Assembly: GCA_951635545.1 (NCBI GenBank)
Contig: OX620685.1
Location: 2,170,001-2,234,000, forward strand
Source: CAG-873 sp910578365
GTDB taxonomy: Bacteria; Bacteroidota; Bacteroidia; Bacteroidales; Muribaculaceae
Reading direction: 5' to 3'
Length of the DNA: 64,000 nt
A program made the position numbers and the translations under genes. The number at the start of each line of letters is the position of its first letter. Position 1 is the first letter of the stretch. The notes below the pieces were generated by a model. That model did not search any database. It had not been told where the DNA came from and saw only the letters and a list, made by a program, of their open reading frames with translations. Shown one piece after another: positions 1-8,978 of this stretch.

Positions 1-1275
1 ATAGCGGGTATATTCAAGGCTCCGATAGCCGGTATGCTTTTTACGCTGGAGGTGCTTATGCTCGACCTCACCACCGTGTCGGTGATGCCTCTGCTGATTG
101 CGTCGATTACAGCCGCCACCATCGCATACATGTCGACCGGCTACGAGTTTGAATTCTTCTTTGCCCAAAGCGAGGATTTCTACATGGGGCGCATACCGTA
201 CGTGATTCTGCTGGGTGTGTTCTGCGGCCTGGTATCGCTGTATTTCACTCGGGTGATGAACTTTATGGAAAACTTTTTCGGCCGTTTCCGTCACCGGTGG
301 ATAAAAACACTGGCAGGCTGTGTGATACTGTCGAGCCTGGTGTTCCTTTTTCCGCCTCTTTACGGCGAAGGCTACGGCTCAATAGTGGGGCTGCTCGGCG
401 GCGACACTTCGTCGATAGTCAACGGCTCGATATTCTATGGCGACCGCGACTCGGTGTGGTTCATCATCCTGTTCATAGGCATGATAATCCTCACCAAGGC
501 TTTCGCTACCTCGGCCACCAACGGTGCCGGCGGAGTGGGCGGCACCTTTGCACCGTCGCTTTACGTGGGTTGCATGAGCGGTTTCCTGTTTGCCTACGTA
601 GTCAATCACTTAGGCTTTGACATAACGCTTTCGACCAAGAATTTCGCCCTCATAGGCATGGCCGGAGTGATGTCGGCGGTAATGCACGCTCCGCTGATGG
701 CAATCTTCCTTACCGCCGAACTTACAGGAGGATACGACCTGTTTCTGCCCCTGCTTATTGTATCGACCATAGCATACGGCACCATCAAGGTATTTGAGCC
801 GTACAGCATCTACACCATGCGTCTGGCGCAGCGTGGCGAGCTGATGACTCACCACAAGGACAAGGCGGTGCTGACTCTGCTGAAAGTGGGCAATGTAATC
901 GAAACCGACTTTCTGCCGGTACACCCCGACATGTCGCTTAAAGAAGTGGTGGATGTGATATCGCGCTCCAACCGCAACCTTTTTCCGGTGCTCAACAACA
1001 ATGGAGAACTGCAGGGGGTGGTGCTGCTCGACGATATACGCAACATAATGTTCCGCCCCGATCTCTACCGCAAGCTCTACGTAAGCACATTTATGAGCAC
1101 TCCGCCCGCCCGCATTGAGCTGGGCGAGAACATGGACACGGTGATGAAGATATTCGACGATACCGGCGCATGGAACCTGCCGGTGGTGGAGAACGGCCGC
1201 TATGTGGGCTTTGTAAGCAAAAGTAAGATTTTTAATTCATACCGCCGTGTGTTGCGCCATTATTGCGAGGATTGA
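1..1275 (+). CDS. ClC-family chloride channel/transporter with two CBS domains (5' end outside window)
   Basis: The reading frame is open from base 1, so the N-terminal half lies outside the window; 424 residues remain. The first visible residues (AGIFKAPIAG) match the ClC segment that follows the selectivity-filter helices. A second filter motif, GVGGTFAPSL, lies near residue 180 and corresponds to the ClC GxFxP motif. About seven hydrophobic segments precede a soluble tail from about residue 290. The tail carries two CBS domains, the second in the last 60 residues, which in this family bind nucleotides and gate transport. The product is an inner-membrane chloride channel or chloride/proton antiporter. 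The last 29 bases overlap the next gene, so translation of the two is probably coupled. Family assignment is firm; channel versus antiporter cannot be decided without the missing part. Confidence 0.9.
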   Translation: MAGIFKAPIAGMLFTLEVLMLDLTTVSVMPLLIASITAATIAYMSTGYEFEFFFAQSEDFYMGRIPYVILLGVFCGLVSLYFTRVMNFMENFFGRFRHRWIKTLAGCVILSSLVFLFPPLYGEGYGSIVGLLGGDTSSIVNGSIFYGDRDSVWFIILFIGMIILTKAFATSATNGAGGVGGTFAPSLYVGCMSGFLFAYVVNHLGFDITLSTKNFALIGMAGVMSAVMHAPLMAIFLTAELTGGYDLFLPLLIVSTIAYGTIKVFEPYSIYTMRLAQRGELMTHHKDKAVLTLLKVGNVIETDFLPVHPDMSLKEVVDVISRSNRNLFPVLNNNGELQGVVLLDDIRNIMFRPDLYRKLYVSTFMSTPPARIELGENMDTVMKIFDDTGAWNLPVVENGRYVGFVSKSKIFNSYRRVLRHYCED

Positions 1276-3016
1276 CCGTGCCGCAAAGGCCTTTCTGCGC
1301 CCGGTGGCGGCTCGGCCTGTGTTCTTTGTGCTGACTGTGCTTCTGGGTACTGCCGCTCCGCTGGCCGGACAACTTATAGGCGGTCAGTCGCTGAAACACT
1401 ATACACTGTTTACACTGTCGGTGTGTACCGTTGAGGCATGGCTGCTGTGCCTGCTGCTGCAGCTGCTGAGGCAACGGGTATGGCGGCTGGCAGTGCAGGT
1501 TCTGATATATGCCTGCTTCGGTTTTTTCGCCTTGGTCGAAACCGGCTGTGTATGCCTCTTCAACAAGGTGCTGGGTATCGACATGGTGGGCCTTGCGCTG
1601 GAAACCAATCCGGCTGAGGCTGGCGGTTTCTTCGAGGCATATTTCAGCACCCGTTTGCTGCTGGTATGGCTTGCTGCGGCAGCAATGGCAGCTGCAACAG
1701 CGTGGATTGCTGGCCGTCTGTGCCGCTTGCTCAGGTATCGTACGGCAGCACGCTGCCTTGTGGCAGCCGTGCTCGCGGCAGTGATGGTCTACGGGCTTAT
1801 GCAGATAGTGTTCATGGCCCGGGGTATAGCGGCCATGAACCAAGGTCAGCGCGGCCCCGTCCACGGCACACGCACCGACCTGACTCTGCCCATACAGCTC
1901 AATTTGGCTGACCCCATAACCAAAACTGCCGACATAATATGCGAGTATCGCCGGATTTATGCCGACATCGACAGCTGGGCGGAACTGCAGACCTCCGTGC
2001 CAGGCAGCCCCATGGACTGCGATTCGACCCGTGATTTCAACATCGCCCTGGTTATAGGCGAGTCGTTCATACGCAGTCACAGTAGTCTTTACGGCTACGC
2101 CCTTCCGACCAATCCACTGCTGGAGAAAGAGCTGCAGGCCGGACGTCTGGTGCTGTTCACCGACATGGCCACTCCGGCCAACCTTACCACCGAGGTTATG
2201 CGCAATGTATTGAATCTAAATGATGTATCGAGCGGTGAGCCCTGGTATCAGTCGATATACTTTCCGGCCCTGATTAAACGCGCCGGCTGGAATGTGTATC
2301 ATTTTGACAACCAGACTGTAGGCCGTGGTTCCGATTCCGGCATAAGCCGTCTGTTCTATTCCGATTTCAACCTGCAGTACACCCTCGACGGAGTCAGCGA
2401 CACTGTTTTTGCCTTCGATGCGCCATATGCGCGATATGCAGCCGACCGTGTCGCCAACCGTAAGCCGGGAAAAAGTATGGTAATATATCATCTGCTTGGC
2501 CAGCACTTTCCGGCATCGGAGCGCTATGAGGGAGAGCCGCATTTCTCAGCTGCTGACATCACAGTAGCCGGTCTGGACGACAGCAAGAAGCAGCTGGTGG
2601 CACACTACGACAACGCCACCTTGTACAACGATGCTGTGGTGGCAGGAATAATCGACAGCTGGCGCGACAGCCCCACGCTGCTGTTTTACTTCTCGGACCA
2701 CGGCGAAGACCTGCCCGACCTCGGTCCGGTGGGCGGACGTGTAAGCTCCAATCCCGACGACCCTGCGTGGCTCGAGCGTCAGTTTCACATACCCTTTATG
2801 GTGTGGATATCCGACAGCTTTGAGAAGCGCTATCCCTGCCTGGCCGAAAAAATACGCCGGGCGGCTGACCGTCCGGCGATGCTCGATAAACTGGGTTATA
2901 TGATTTTAGGTCTTACGGGTGCGCGCACACCTTATTATAAGGCCGAGCGAGATGTGCTCGACAGTGCCTGGCGTGCCGAACCCCGCATGACCATTGGCGG
3001 TTTCAGTTGCGATTAA
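1247..3016 (+). CDS. Phosphoethanolamine transferase-like membrane sulfatase-fold enzyme
   Basis: The 589-residue protein has about five N-terminal membrane segments (roughly residues 22-44, 53-75, 82-104, 133-157, 168-192) and a large periplasmic alkaline-phosphatase/sulfatase-fold domain. Family motifs are visible: GES at 271-273, paired threonines at 314-315 (candidate nucleophile, in NLTTE), HLLGQH at 415-420 and SDHGE at 483-487, which supply the metal ligands. EptA/OpgE-type enzymes move phosphoethanolamine from phosphatidylethanolamine to lipid A or other glycans; the substrate here is not readable from sequence. The start is a GTG inside the ClC gene, and no ATG with equal coverage precedes the first membrane segment. 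It converges on the gene at 3091-3972, with a hairpin repeat between. A cell-wall or capsule acceptor is possible instead of lipid A. Confidence 0.82.
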   Translation: MCCAIIARIDRAAKAFLRPVAARPVFFVLTVLLGTAAPLAGQLIGGQSLKHYTLFTLSVCTVEAWLLCLLLQLLRQRVWRLAVQVLIYACFGFFALVETGCVCLFNKVLGIDMVGLALETNPAEAGGFFEAYFSTRLLLVWLAAAAMAAATAWIAGRLCRLLRYRTAARCLVAAVLAAVMVYGLMQIVFMARGIAAMNQGQRGPVHGTRTDLTLPIQLNLADPITKTADIICEYRRIYADIDSWAELQTSVPGSPMDCDSTRDFNIALVIGESFIRSHSSLYGYALPTNPLLEKELQAGRLVLFTDMATPANLTTEVMRNVLNLNDVSSGEPWYQSIYFPALIKRAGWNVYHFDNQTVGRGSDSGISRLFYSDFNLQYTLDGVSDTVFAFDAPYARYAADRVANRKPGKSMVIYHLLGQHFPASERYEGEPHFSAADITVAGLDDSKKQLVAHYDNATLYNDAVVAGIIDSWRDSPTLLFYFSDHGEDLPDLGPVGGRVSSNPDDPAWLERQFHIPFMVWISDSFEKRYPCLAEKIRRAADRPAMLDKLGYMILGLTGARTPYYKAERDVLDSAWRAEPRMTIGGFSCD

Positions 3017-3050
3017 GAGGGTGTTTAATAACAAATGTTAAATTCCCTCT
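3016..3050. repeat. Hairpin repeat, copy 1
   Basis: AGAGGG at 3016-3021 pairs with CCCTCT at 3045-3050, and inside it TTTAATA at 3024-3030 pairs with TGTTAAA at 3036-3042 (one T-G wobble) around a five-base loop. It begins at the last base of the stop codon of the upstream gene and sits between convergent genes. A near-identical unit is at 8901-8941. It could serve as a terminator or be a small REP-like mobile repeat. Confidence 0.7.
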
Positions 3051-3090
3051 AAGACCACGTTGATAATATCGGGAAACGGTGTCTGACAAA

Positions 3091-3972
3091 TTATAAATCC
3101 TCAAAAATCATCATGTAGCCGGCATCGAAACTCTGTCCCGGCTGCAGGGTGTTGGTGTACTCGCGCTGAGCGAAGTCGCCCTCGAACCCCACGCGGTCGC
3201 AGCGGCCCCACCAGGGTTCGATGCACACAAAGGGGCAGTCGGGCTTGGGCGACCACAATCCTACCAGGGGAGAGCTGAAAAACAGCGACAGATAAGGACG
3301 ATGGTCTTTGGTGAGCAGACTTACACGGCGTATACGGCTGTCGGCCAGTATGAGGGCATCGTGAGCAAAGGTATCGGCCTTGATGGGGAGCAGCCCGTCG
3401 GAGTCGAGTTCCAGCGGATATTCATCGGGGCCTACGCAACCCTTTTCGGCGATACGCTGCACATGCAGGTCGCGCGGGCCGAACATGAAGTAGCCGTGTA
3501 CAGAATCAGACGCACTGAAGTCGGGCAGGTAGAACGCCGGATGTGCTCCGATATGAAAGCACATGGGCTGATCGTCGAGGTTGATTACGCGCCACATGAC
3601 CTCGAGGCGTTCGCCGGTGAGGCGATAGCCTATTTCCAGTCTGAAACGACGTGGATAAAGCTTGAGAGTGCTGTCGGTTGCCTCCAGGGCGAACCAGGCC
3701 TCATCTTCGGGCGCGTCAGGCATCAAATTGAACTCGCAGTCGCGTGCGAATCCGTGCTGGCCAAGCGCGAATTCCTTGCCATCCATGCGGAAAACACCGT
3801 TCCATACCGAGCCCACCATTGGAAAAAGCACGGGCGAGCGGCGCCCCCAGAATGCTTTGTCGGCCTGCCAGAGATATTCATGTCCGCTGATATTGTTTAC
3901 TATGCTGTGCAGTTCCGCTCCGTGACTGTCGATTTCGACAGTGAGCAGATTGTTTTTCAAAGTCTGTTTCAT
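3091..3972 (-). CDS. Aldose 1-epimerase family protein (LacX-like)
   Basis: The 293-residue protein has the galactose-mutarotase beta-sandwich pattern. It reads HGAELHSI near the N-terminus, WGRRSPVLFPMVG near residues 42-54, and the conserved histidine segment FHIGAHPAF in the middle, which in the family carries the sugar-binding/catalytic histidine. Length and motifs fit the LacX-like branch of COG2017, whose members bind or interconvert anomers of hexoses; the exact sugar is unknown. No signal peptide is visible, so it is probably cytosolic. It is monocistronic, with its own canonical promoter at 3992-4022 on the same strand, and converges on the phosphoethanolamine transferase-like gene. 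The family call is firm. Confidence 0.85.
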   Translation of the reverse strand: MKQTLKNNLLTVEIDSHGAELHSIVNNISGHEYLWQADKAFWGRRSPVLFPMVGSVWNGVFRMDGKEFALGQHGFARDCEFNLMPDAPEDEAWFALEATDSTLKLYPRRFRLEIGYRLTGERLEVMWRVINLDDQPMCFHIGAHPAFYLPDFSASDSVHGYFMFGPRDLHVQRIAEKGCVGPDEYPLELDSDGLLPIKADTFAHDALILADSRIRRVSLLTKDHRPYLSLFFSSPLVGLWSPKPDCPFVCIEPWWGRCDRVGFEGDFAQREYTNTLQPGQSFDAGYMMIFEDL

Positions 3973-3991
3973 GTTGTAATTGATTTTATCA

Positions 3992-4022
3992 CAAAATTAC
4001 AATAAATTGTACGAATAGCAAA
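3992..4022 (-). promoter_or_regulatory. Bacteroidales promoter for the LacX-like gene
   Basis: On the minus strand TTTG (4022-4019) is followed after 19 bases by TAATTTTG (3999-3992), an exact match to the Bacteroidetes sigma-ABfr consensus TTTG-N19-21-TAnnTTTG. The -7 box ends 19 bases before the ATG at 3972. Confidence 0.8.
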
Positions 4023-4054
4023 ACAGCTGCGCGCCCCAAACCCCAAACCACAAA

Positions 4055-4086
4055 AGCGGCGGGGCACCCCATGATGCCTCGCCGCT
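4055..4086 (-). terminator. Intrinsic terminator of the 1522-residue T9SS cargo gene
   Basis: A 12-base stem (4055-4066 with 4075-4086, one G-T wobble) around an eight-base loop lies 22 bases after the stop of the minus-strand gene. On that strand it is followed by TTTTGTGGTTT. Confidence 0.75.
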
Positions 4087-4108
4087 GTGTATGGCGGATG
4101 GAAACGGA

Positions 4109-7100
4109 CTATTTTACTACAACTTTGAGCGAGCGGGTGCCTACGGTGATTACGTAAGAGCCGGGCAGGGCGCTTATGCTGCAGTCGGCTTCGCCGCGAT
4201 ACAGCTCGCGACCGTCGACGGCATAGAGGCGAACAGGCACTCCGGCAGCTCCGCTGACAACAATCTCACGCTGCCGTACACTTACCTGAGCACTATCGGC
4301 AATGGTGTTGCCTACGCTTAGGGCCTCGACACTCACGGTGTTGGAGGCCGGCGACAGACCGCGGTTGTAGTTTACCACCACGTTGTAGCTGTGAGGTTGC
4401 CCGTCGGCAGGAACATCGAGATAGGACGTTTCAGCCACAGGCGAGCTGTTTGCCTTGATCCCGTCGCGGTACACGTCATAGCTGTTGACAGCCAGTGTGG
4501 CATTGGCCTGGCGGAACTTCACATCGTCAATCATCAGCATGAAGCCGTCGCCGCCGGGATTGATGGCGCGGAGGGCGAAGCGGCGTGCGCCGTCGGGCAG
4601 TTCGAACTCGTAGTACTTGTATGCGGCGTTACCGATAGCGTCGACCAGCTGCGGAACCTCAAAGGCGCCCTCGGGGCAGAGGCTTATGAAGTCGTCAGGG
4701 TCGGTGCTGTCCTTTTCGCTGTATAGCACTTCCATGTGGTCGGGGTATTCGGGATGAAAGCTGCGGGCGTAGAAGCTCAAAGTCTGAGCCTCGCCGCTGA
4801 GCGTTGGCGAGATAGCCCAGTCGTCCTGGCTTACCATGGGGTTGAGTATGTACATTGCCACTATGCTCTTGCTGCCCGAGTTGGCGCCACAGAGGAAAGC
4901 CAAATCGGGGTTGTAGAACAATATATCGTCGCTTTCGTTGTCGAATACAAAGAACGAATGGCTTGTGCGCATGGCCACGGCATCAGGCAGTCCGGCGCCG
5001 TCAAGGGTTCCAATCTGCTGGCCGTCGCGGTCAATCATGGTCCAGCCTTCCACTTCTTCGGTCCAGGGGGTGGCGTCTTCGAAGTCCTCGGTTTCCTTTA
5101 CATCGAAACCATCGGTCGAGGGTGCGCTCCAGCTGAGTTCCACGCCCGAGGTGCTTCGGCTCGCGGCCAGGTCGGTGACAGCGGGAAATTTCGACACTAC
5201 CAGTTGCGGTGTAGCGGGCTGCGACAGATTGTCGGCTTCGTTGCCGTCGCCCGACACGTTTACACGGGCGGTAAATTCAAGATTGCCCTCTGCAAGCGGG
5301 CTGAGGGTGTGGCGGAAAGTCACGGCAGTCTGTGCGCCGGGGGCGAGTTCTACGCCCTTTTCAGTAGCTATTACGGTGCCGTTGAGCAGCAGGTCCACGC
5401 TGTATTCGCCCACGGTCTGCAGGCCGGAGTTGGCTACAGAGGCGGTGAGAGTGAACTCCTTGGCTGCCTCTACTCGTGCCGGAGCGGTGAGTCCGGATGC
5501 CACCAGGTCGATGTCGTGGCGGTCGGCTACGGTAAGAACGTCAAAGAACTGGTCTTCGTGGCTCTTGAAGTTGGCCGCTATGTATATGTACACATCTTTG
5601 CCGGTGAATCCTTTTATGGGGAACTGGGCGAAGTTCCAGCCTACATTACCGTCGGTGCTGTGGTCGCACGAACCTAATATTGCGCCATTGCCTTCGCTGT
5701 CGAATACCATCACGTCGAACGAGTTGGTGTCGGAGTCTGACCATTTGTAGTGGTAGAATGATACCGCCGGACTTGCGGCAGACTTCATGGCGATTTTGCC
5801 AGTAAAGAAGTTGACAATTGAGTGCTGGGTGGAATTGTTGAGTTTCAGGAAAGCGTCGTCGCCGTCGACAGCCGGCACACCCGATTCAGCCATGTTGCTC
5901 ACTGTAACGGTGGCCCAGCTGCCCTCAGGCACTTCATAGCCCAACAGGTGTTCGGCGCGGTCGCTGCTGTTGAAACTATGCTTGAACGGCAATGCGTCGG
6001 GCTTGCCCACCGGAATCATCGGTGAGCGGGTCATGCCTTTGGATTCCAGACCTAAGTTCAGCGCCTCGATATAGAATGTGGCGAACGCCTTTTCGGTGGG
6101 TGCGCATACTGTAAACTCGGCCTGCAGTTCGGTGGTAGGCTCGTCGAGCACAGGTATGGCCGTGCCATGTTCGCCTGCCACATAAATCATATAGCTGAGG
6201 TTTGCCGGGTTGATGTCAATGCCGTTGATATCGGTGGCAGGGGCTTTCCAGCTCACTGTCACGGTGCCGGGGGTGCTGCCTTCGGCCATGTATACAGTAG
6301 GAACGTTGGCCGGTACGGCCGGACCCACATATACGCTTGCCGAGGCCTCGCGGCCGGAATTACCGTCGCTGTCGTTGCAGTTCACATAGTAGGTATAGTT
6401 GCCACGCTGAGGTATATCGCTGTCGGTAAACTGCAGGGTGGCGCCCGGAGTTGCCGATGTAAACTCTGCCACGACTCCGGTTTTGTCGCCGCGGGTAACG
6501 CTGATTTTACCCACAGCGGCAAGCGGATTGCCGCTGATGTCGGTGGCCGGCGCCTTGAAGCTGCCCTGCAGAGTCAGATGTCCTTCGGCATCGGGGGTAA
6601 GCACAATGTCAGTGGCCTCGGAGGGCGAGGTGGCTGTCATTGGAGCGGAGAGCTTGATATCCTTGAGGTGAATCTGGAACATGCTCGCATCGCTCATGGC
6701 ATGCCAGCCGAAATAGTAGTTGCCGTCGGACTTTGGTTCAATGGTCAGAGTGATGATTTGGGCGTCGCTGCGTTCGCCGCATATTTCGGTGGCCGGCAGC
6801 AGTTGCGTAACCATGGCGCCTGCAGTAGGAGCCGCGCCCATAGCCACGGCGTAGCGCTCGGTGTACATGGCGCTGTTGCCCGAGATGCTGTAGCTGAGTT
6901 CGTAGGTCTTGCCAGCCTCAAGCGCGAAAGCCGGCGAAATAAGCCAGTCGTCGGCGGCTTCGGAGCTGTAGTCGTATATGTAGCTGCCATAGTAGGGCGA
7001 GAACCACCATATTCCGCTGTCGTTGTTTACGTTGATTACTGTGTACCGGTCCGAATCGTTGGGGTTGCCGTAGGTGGCGGCATAAGGCGGTGTGATTGCT

Positions 7101-8677
7101 CCTACACCGGTGCTGACTGTCGATGCTTCCGATTCATTGCCCGCATATACGGCCTTGACCTCGTAGTTGAGTTTCAGGTAAGTGTCCGGAATCTCCACGG
7201 TTTCGTCGAACCAGGTTTCGGTGATACCTTCGCCGACAGTCACACCGTTGCGGATTACGGTATATGTAATGGCTTTCGGGTCGACGTAGGCTCCGTCGGC
7301 GGACTCGGTTACGGCGTTCCAGTACAGACCAATCTCGCCACCGCCGAAGTTGTTGATGCCCAGGTGTTCCGGTGCCTTAGGCACGCCGTAGCCGTTGATT
7401 ACTGTAAGGCGTGTGGCCGGGCTGCGGCCAACTTCATTGCCGGCATATACGGCAATGCTGTGAGCGCCTTTGCTTTCAAGGGTGTATGTGCCGCTGACAG
7501 TGGCTCCGCAGGCTGCGGAACCCGAGGCGCCCTCGGTGCCGTCGACAAGCATCAGCCAGCTCAGTTCGCCGCTGAGTTCCGAGCCGTCAAATGCAGTCAC
7601 CGGCATGGTTATGGTGTAGTTCATCTCCATGCCGCCGTCGGGAGCGTCGGCTGTCACCTGTGGTGCAGCCGGAGCCTTGTCGTCGGTTTCAGGCTTGATA
7701 ACTTCGAGAGCGGTTACCTGGTCGTTGTCGGCAAACTCCCGTATCAGAGTGGCGCTGCCTGTAGCGGGGTCGATTGCCCACAGCGAGGTGTTGCCGGCCT
7801 GTGGTGCATAACTGAATATGAAGTTGCCCGATTTGTCGTCGAATGATGCCGAAGTACCGTAGTATGGCCTTAGGCCGGTGTCGCCTATTTTGGTAAATTC
7901 GCCGGTAAGTTTGTTGACCTTTACAAAGCTGCCGTCGGTGAGCAGACCGTAATATTGCCCCGACTCGTCGCAGGCTACGCCGAACATGTGTTCGTTTTCG
8001 TCGAGAGTCCTTATGGCGTGGCTGCAGCCGTTGGGATAGTCGGCCTTTGCCCAAGTCAGGTTTTCATAATTTTCGTCGTAATAGCAGCCGTACACATCGC
8101 CTGTGGTGGGGTCGGTGGCATTGTCGGTGCCGAGGATACTGAATTCACAATCAATATAATCTTCCTCCTGCCACGACTCGGTATTATATACATATAGCTC
8201 GGGAATTACGAATCCCATACCGTAGTCGTATATGCTGCCCATGTAGTAGAGTCCGTTTCCGTCGTCCCAGGCTGCGTACTCAGCAATTATCTGTGCTCCG
8301 GGTATCTGCTCGAATACGCCGTTGTCCGATACCGGCACATAATAAAGTCCGGGGAAATACATTAAGCTCCAGGTCGACACCACAGAGCCGCGCAGTTTCA
8401 GGTCGGAGCCAAAATCAGATGCCTTGGCCGACATGGCCGCGGTGCGGGCCTGAGCTGCATTTTTTTTCTGTACAAGAGCCGGTGCATGGCTGATACCCGG
8501 AACAATAGTCTGTGCCTTATGTCTGCGCGTGGGCACCAGTTGCCTTTCGGGCTTGGCCTTAGCCAGAGCCTTGGCATCGGGCCGGTGACCGTGCCGAAGA
8601 GTGCCGTCATGGTTCGCCCCCGATGCCATTAAGCTGATAAGCAGGACGAAAAGAGCCGTAGTAATCACTTTTTTCAT
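4109..8677 (-). CDS. Large T9SS-secreted multidomain protein (fibronectin III, choice-of-anchor J, CARDB)
   Basis: This is a 1522-residue secreted protein. Residues 1-21 form a signal peptide (MKKVITTALFVLLISLMASG). About residues 110-330 look like a beta-propeller-type domain with the repeated idea 'LWAIDPATGSATLI'. Several fibronectin type III modules follow (near 340-430, 435-530, 700-800, 800-890 and again near 1160), interleaved with jelly-roll 'choice-of-anchor J/MAM-like' blocks containing DWLISPAF or DWAISPTL (near 540-690, 900-1040, 1180-1370). A CARDB-like module lies near 1045-1140. The last ~75 residues (from VSVRQREIVVSGA to SLKVVVK) form a T9SS type A sorting domain, which is cleaved on export by the type IX system. 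The product is expected at the cell surface or released. Adhesive or substrate-binding function is inference. It shares architecture with the gene at 28878-31916. A -7 box at 8729-8736 and a terminator at 4055-4086 make it a single-gene unit. Confidence 0.85.
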   Translation of the reverse strand: MKKVITTALFVLLISLMASGANHDGTLRHGHRPDAKALAKAKPERQLVPTRRHKAQTIVPGISHAPALVQKKNAAQARTAAMSAKASDFGSDLKLRGSVVSTWSLMYFPGLYYVPVSDNGVFEQIPGAQIIAEYAAWDDGNGLYYMGSIYDYGMGFVIPELYVYNTESWQEEDYIDCEFSILGTDNATDPTTGDVYGCYYDENYENLTWAKADYPNGCSHAIRTLDENEHMFGVACDESGQYYGLLTDGSFVKVNKLTGEFTKIGDTGLRPYYGTSASFDDKSGNFIFSYAPQAGNTSLWAIDPATGSATLIREFADNDQVTALEVIKPETDDKAPAAPQVTADAPDGGMEMNYTITMPVTAFDGSELSGELSWLMLVDGTEGASGSAACGATVSGTYTLESKGAHSIAVYAGNEVGRSPATRLTVINGYGVPKAPEHLGINNFGGGEIGLYWNAVTESADGAYVDPKAITYTVIRNGVTVGEGITETWFDETVEIPDTYLKLNYEVKAVYAGNESEASTVSTGVGAITPPYAATYGNPNDSDRYTVINVNNDSGIWWFSPYYGSYIYDYSSEAADDWLISPAFALEAGKTYELSYSISGNSAMYTERYAVAMGAAPTAGAMVTQLLPATEICGERSDAQIITLTIEPKSDGNYYFGWHAMSDASMFQIHLKDIKLSAPMTATSPSEATDIVLTPDAEGHLTLQGSFKAPATDISGNPLAAVGKISVTRGDKTGVVAEFTSATPGATLQFTDSDIPQRGNYTYYVNCNDSDGNSGREASASVYVGPAVPANVPTVYMAEGSTPGTVTVSWKAPATDINGIDINPANLSYMIYVAGEHGTAIPVLDEPTTELQAEFTVCAPTEKAFATFYIEALNLGLESKGMTRSPMIPVGKPDALPFKHSFNSSDRAEHLLGYEVPEGSWATVTVSNMAESGVPAVDGDDAFLKLNNSTQHSIVNFFTGKIAMKSAASPAVSFYHYKWSDSDTNSFDVMVFDSEGNGAILGSCDHSTDGNVGWNFAQFPIKGFTGKDVYIYIAANFKSHEDQFFDVLTVADRHDIDLVASGLTAPARVEAAKEFTLTASVANSGLQTVGEYSVDLLLNGTVIATEKGVELAPGAQTAVTFRHTLSPLAEGNLEFTARVNVSGDGNEADNLSQPATPQLVVSKFPAVTDLAASRSTSGVELSWSAPSTDGFDVKETEDFEDATPWTEEVEGWTMIDRDGQQIGTLDGAGLPDAVAMRTSHSFFVFDNESDDILFYNPDLAFLCGANSGSKSIVAMYILNPMVSQDDWAISPTLSGEAQTLSFYARSFHPEYPDHMEVLYSEKDSTDPDDFISLCPEGAFEVPQLVDAIGNAAYKYYEFELPDGARRFALRAINPGGDGFMLMIDDVKFRQANATLAVNSYDVYRDGIKANSSPVAETSYLDVPADGQPHSYNVVVNYNRGLSPASNTVSVEALSVGNTIADSAQVSVRQREIVVSGAAGVPVRLYAVDGRELYRGEADCSISALPGSYVITVGTRSLKVVVK

Positions 8678-8728
8678 AAGCAGTTTTCATTAATTGGATA
8701 AATGATACAAGTTTTATGTAGTCTTTTG

Positions 8729-8763
8729 CAAAGATATACAAAAAATCTGTCTGCTCAATCAAA
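8729..8763 (-). promoter_or_regulatory. Promoter of the 1522-residue T9SS cargo gene
   Basis: The minus strand carries TATCTTTG (8736-8729), an exact TAnnTTTG -7 box 51 bases before the ATG at 8677. A TTTG at 8763-8760 lies 23 bases upstream, slightly beyond the normal 19-21 spacing, so the -33 element is less certain. Confidence 0.6.
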
Positions 8764-8798
8764 GAGTGAATAAAAATGTCCGATATTTGACGATTATG

Positions 8799-8885
8799 TC
8801 AGTGGCGCGGCTTGAAGCGGGCCAGCCCATATAGGTAACGGCGGAAACCGGGATGATAGTTCAGAAGCCGGTCGAACCACCCCAT
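8799..8885 (-). CDS. Possible 28-residue protein or C-terminal gene remnant
   Basis: The 301-base gap between the T9SS cargo gene and the DUF3298 lipoprotein gene holds a short minus-strand frame from ATG at 8885 to TGA at 8799. It encodes a basic, aromatic peptide containing NYHPGFRRYLYGLARFK. The composition resembles the extreme C-terminus of a larger enzyme more than random translation. It lies just after the hairpin repeat at 8901-8941, and I see no promoter for it. It may be a decayed fragment of a lost gene, a genuine small protein, or chance. I do not recognise it. Confidence 0.25.
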   Translation of the reverse strand: MGWFDRLLNYHPGFRRYLYGLARFKPRH

Positions 8886-8900
8886 TCTTGCCGAAATAAA

Positions 8901-8941
8901 TTTAGAGGGTGTTTAATAATAAATATTAAATTCCCTCTAAA
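8901..8941. repeat. Hairpin repeat, copy 2
   Basis: TTTAGAGGG (8901-8909) pairs with CCCTCTAAA (8933-8941), and TTTAATA (8912-8918) pairs with TATTAAA (8924-8930) around a five-base loop. The unit differs from copy 1 (3016-3050) at a few positions but keeps the fold: the T-G wobble of copy 1 is a T-A pair here. It lies 37 bases after the stop of the DUF3298 lipoprotein gene, in a terminator position. Confidence 0.7.
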
Positions 8942-8978
8942 ATTACAGAATCAGTTTTCTTCATTCGCAAAATATCTG

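Noticed and set aside
6167..7846. A 559-codon open frame on the plus strand opposite the T9SS cargo gene
   Set aside because: It mirrors a real GC-rich coding sequence. Its product is His/Gly/Val-rich with no domains, and the minus-strand gene has a signal peptide, domains, promoter and terminator.
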